Below are positions 62,306-64,000 of a stretch of 64,000 nt of DNA, one piece after another. The translations under genes and the position numbers were made by a program. This DNA is from Streptomyces shenzhenensis. Lineage in GTDB: Bacteria; Actinomycetota; Actinomycetes; Streptomycetales; Streptomycetaceae. Location: the NCBI RefSeq assembly GCF_003688995.1, contig NZ_PENI01000021.1, positions 1 through 64,000 of the forward strand, read 5' to 3'. Numbering within the stretch: the first letter of the stretch is position 1; every line of letters begins with the position of its first letter. The notes beneath the pieces were generated by a model that was not told where the DNA came from, ran no database searches, and worked only from the letters and a program-made list of their open reading frames with translations.

Positions 62306-63250
62306 TCATAGGTCCAGCACCAGCCGGTCACCGGCAGCCCGCGAGACGCACAGCATCATGCAGTCGTTCGCGGCCCGTTCCTGCGGCGTGAGGATGTGGT
62401 CGCGGTGATCGACCTCGCCCGACAGGACCCGTGTCTCACAGCTCCCGCAGATCCCCTCCTCGCAGTCCTTGAGGAGGTCGAAGCCTGCTTCCGTCAGCAC
62501 CGAGAGCGCAGAACGGCCGGCCGGGACTTCGAACTCTGTGCCGCTGCGCTCCAGGCGCACCGTGAAGGCGCCCTTCTCCCGAGGCGTCTCGTCCTCGGGG
62601 GCGGTGAAGAGCTCGGTGAAGAACCTGTCCCGGCAGCCGTGTGCGGCCACGCCCGCCTCCAGTGCCTGCATCAGACGCGCGGGGCCGCATGCGTAGATCA
62701 GTGTCCGGTCGTCCAGGCCGTCCAGCAGGAACGCGGCATCGGGACGCCCGCCCTGCTCCGCGGGGTGCAGGAGGACTCGGTCCCCATGGGGTCCGAGCCG
62801 ATCGCGGAACGGCATCGTCGCCAGTCGTCGCCCGAAGTAGTGCAGCCGCCAGTCGGCCGCTGCCGAACCGGCCGCGGAGACCATCGGAAGAAGCGGAGTG
62901 ATGCCGATGCCGCCCGCGACGAAGAGGTAGGAACGCGCGGCGCGCAATGCGAAGTGGTTGCGCGGCCCGCCGACGGAGAGCACCGCGCCGGGGCGCAGCT
63001 GATCGTGCACCCAGGCCGAACCACCTCGGCCCGCCGGCTCGCGGAGCACGGCGATCCGGAGCGCGCCCTCCCCCGGCTCCCCGCAAAGGGAGTACTGACG
63101 CGACGTGCCGTCCCCGACGACGATGTCGATGTGAGAGCCGGGCTCCCAGTGCGGCACGCCGCCCCCGTCGGCGGGCGTCAGCTCCACGGACAGGACCGCG
63201 TCCGCCTCGAGCCGCAGGCCGCGGACGACGAACTCTCGTTTGGAACTCAC
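62306..63250 (-). CDS. Phthalate-dioxygenase-type reductase (FMN, NADH, 2Fe-2S)
   Basis: A 314-residue reductase in the class IA order: flavin domain first (GTSRQYSLCGEP), then the NAD domain (FVAGGIGITPLLPM), and a C-terminal plant-type [2Fe-2S] ferredoxin domain with CEEGICGSCETRVL and the fourth Cys in MMLCVSRA. It moves electrons from NADH to the Rieske oxygenase. It is first in the long minus-strand operon and starts 13 bp from the tandem GGATCC boxes at 63263. Confidence 0.9.
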   Translation of the reverse strand: MSSKREFVVRGLRLEADAVLSVELTPADGGGVPHWEPGSHIDIVVGDGTSRQYSLCGEPGEGALRIAVLREPAGRGGSAWVHDQLRPGAVLSVGGPRNHFALRAARSYLFVAGGIGITPLLPMVSAAGSAAADWRLHYFGRRLATMPFRDRLGPHGDRVLLHPAEQGGRPDAAFLLDGLDDRTLIYACGPARLMQALEAGVAAHGCRDRFFTELFTAPEDETPREKGAFTVRLERSGTEFEVPAGRSALSVLTEAGFDLLKDCEEGICGSCETRVLSGEVDHRDHILTPQERAANDCMMLCVSRAAGDRLVLDL

Positions 63251-63262
63251 AGCACTCCTCTC

Positions 63263-63295
63263 TTGGATCCAATCGTAAGCATTTCGGATCCGTAA
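63263..63295. promoter_or_regulatory. Tandem GGATCC boxes (site C)
   Basis: TTGGATCCAATCG (63263-63275) and TTCGGATCCGTAA (63283-63295), cores at 63265 and 63286, again 21 bp apart. Located between the reductase (minus) and the GntR/FCD gene (plus). Confidence 0.75.
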
Positions 63296-63426
63296 AGAAA
63301 AGGGCTACACACACCTTGACTCGGACTGGGTCCACGTCGACGACGGTCTGTTATCATTTCGGGGCCAGGATCGCTACACTGAGCTACCAAAGCGTCGTCG
63401 CAGCCGTCGATGCCAGGAGACCCCCC

Positions 63427-64000
63427 ATGACCCAGACCACCGACGCTCTGACGTCCTCGAACAAGTCGGGATCAGCACTGGTCGATGACCTCGCGAGCCA
63501 GATTCGCGATCGCATCATGACCGGGGAGATCCCGATCGGGGCCCAGTTGCGCCAAGCCGAGCTCGCGAGCAACTTCGGCGTCTCACGCACCCCGATCCGG
63601 GAAGCGCTGCGCCAGCTCCAGACCGGCGGCCTGATCGAGGTGCTCCCTCATCGCGGCGCCGTGGTGCGCGTGCCGGCACCCTGGGAGGTGCGCGAGTCCT
63701 ACGAGGTGCGCGCCGAACTCGAGGCCCTCGCGGCCGCCCGCGCCGTCAGCCGGATCACCCGCGCGCAGATCGACGACCTGCGCGGGGCGAACAAGGAGAT
63801 GTTCGACACCTCCGCGGCAGCGGCGCAGGACCCGGCCTCCGACACTCCGGCCCACCAGCAGAACAACGATCTCTTCCACACGCTGATCAGCTCGATCTCG
63901 GGGAACGCGCGGCTCACCAAGACGATCGACGACATCAACACCACCTTTCCCCGCAACGTCTCGGCACAGTTGGTCGTCACCGACGCCCGGCACCGGGAGG
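63427..64000 (+). CDS. GntR/FCD-family regulator (3' end outside window)
   Basis: The frame opens at ATG 63427 after CCAGGAGA and runs to the window end (191 codons). The winged helix is ALVDDLASQIRDRIMTGEIP, with QAELASNFGVSRTPIREALR and GLIEVLPHRGAVV. The FCD effector domain starts at about residue 75 (VRESYEVRAELEALAAARAV) and includes NDLFHTLISSISGN, which holds the first metal-site residues of the family. It is divergent from the reductase operon and most likely binds the GGATCC boxes. Confidence 0.88.
   Translation, partial: MTQTTDALTSSNKSGSALVDDLASQIRDRIMTGEIPIGAQLRQAELASNFGVSRTPIREALRQLQTGGLIEVLPHRGAVVRVPAPWEVRESYEVRAELEALAAARAVSRITRAQIDDLRGANKEMFDTSAAAAQDPASDTPAHQQNNDLFHTLISSISGNARLTKTIDDINTTFPRNVSAQLVVTDARHRE

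Overview
The window is high-GC actinobacterial DNA, most likely a Streptomyces or a close relative. Codons are strongly GC-biased at the third position. Twin-arginine-type leaders, MmyB-like XRE regulators, many TetR/MerR regulators, a DUF5707-type secreted protein and IS5/IS630-family remnants all fit a chromosome arm or other accessory region. I see no rRNA, tRNA, CRISPR array, ribosomal protein or core housekeeping gene.

Layout. 0-6 kb: the edge of an IS630-type transposase, a secreted cholesterol oxidase, a GntR/phosphonatase-like hydrolase/zinc dehydrogenase operon, and an epoxide-hydrolase-like enzyme. 6-10.3 kb: an MMPL exporter followed by a two-component system. 10.6-21.6 kb: a haloalkane dehalogenase, then a run of divergent regulator/oxidoreductase pairs (TetR-SDR, MDR-TetR, XRE-MDR, TetR-MDR, cupin-TetR, MerR), several with clear palindromic operators. 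21.7-29.3 kb: secreted hydrolases and a second two-component system whose kinase is fused to a degenerate second kinase. 30-41.6 kb: a patchwork with an LRR fragment, a damaged ArsR/AHSA1 pair, an IS5-type element, a deleted IS5 transposase, a frameshifted gene, a MerR-controlled dehydrogenase, an SDR and a RHH/PIN-like toxin-antitoxin pair.

41.7-49.2 kb: a probable phosphonate-use operon. A MurR/RpiR regulator is divergent from a PhnD-like lipoprotein, a frameshifted PhnC-like ATPase, a PhnE-PhnE fusion permease, a 6PGDH-like dehydrogenase, a phosphonopyruvate hydrolase carrying the diagnostic Thr, and a TDT transporter. Nearly all junctions overlap by 4 bp.

49.3-64 kb: a catabolic cluster that I infer acts on N-alkyl amides or amines. 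It holds a phosphotriesterase-like hydrolase, a GMC oxidoreductase, an amidase, a YtcJ/N-substituted-formamide-deformylase-like amidohydrolase, a PotD-like binding lipoprotein, both subunits of an N,N-dimethylformamidase, a glutamine-synthetase-like gamma-glutamyl-amide ligase, a Rieske oxygenase, its FMN/2Fe-2S reductase, and a GntR/FCD regulator cut by the window end. Three promoters in this cluster carry two TTGGATCC-type boxes exactly 21 bp apart, which points to one regulon, probably run by that FCD protein. This cluster, with its shared operator, is the best candidate here for an undescribed system: amide hydrolysis gives an alkylamine, which could be gamma-glutamylated and/or oxidatively N-dealkylated.
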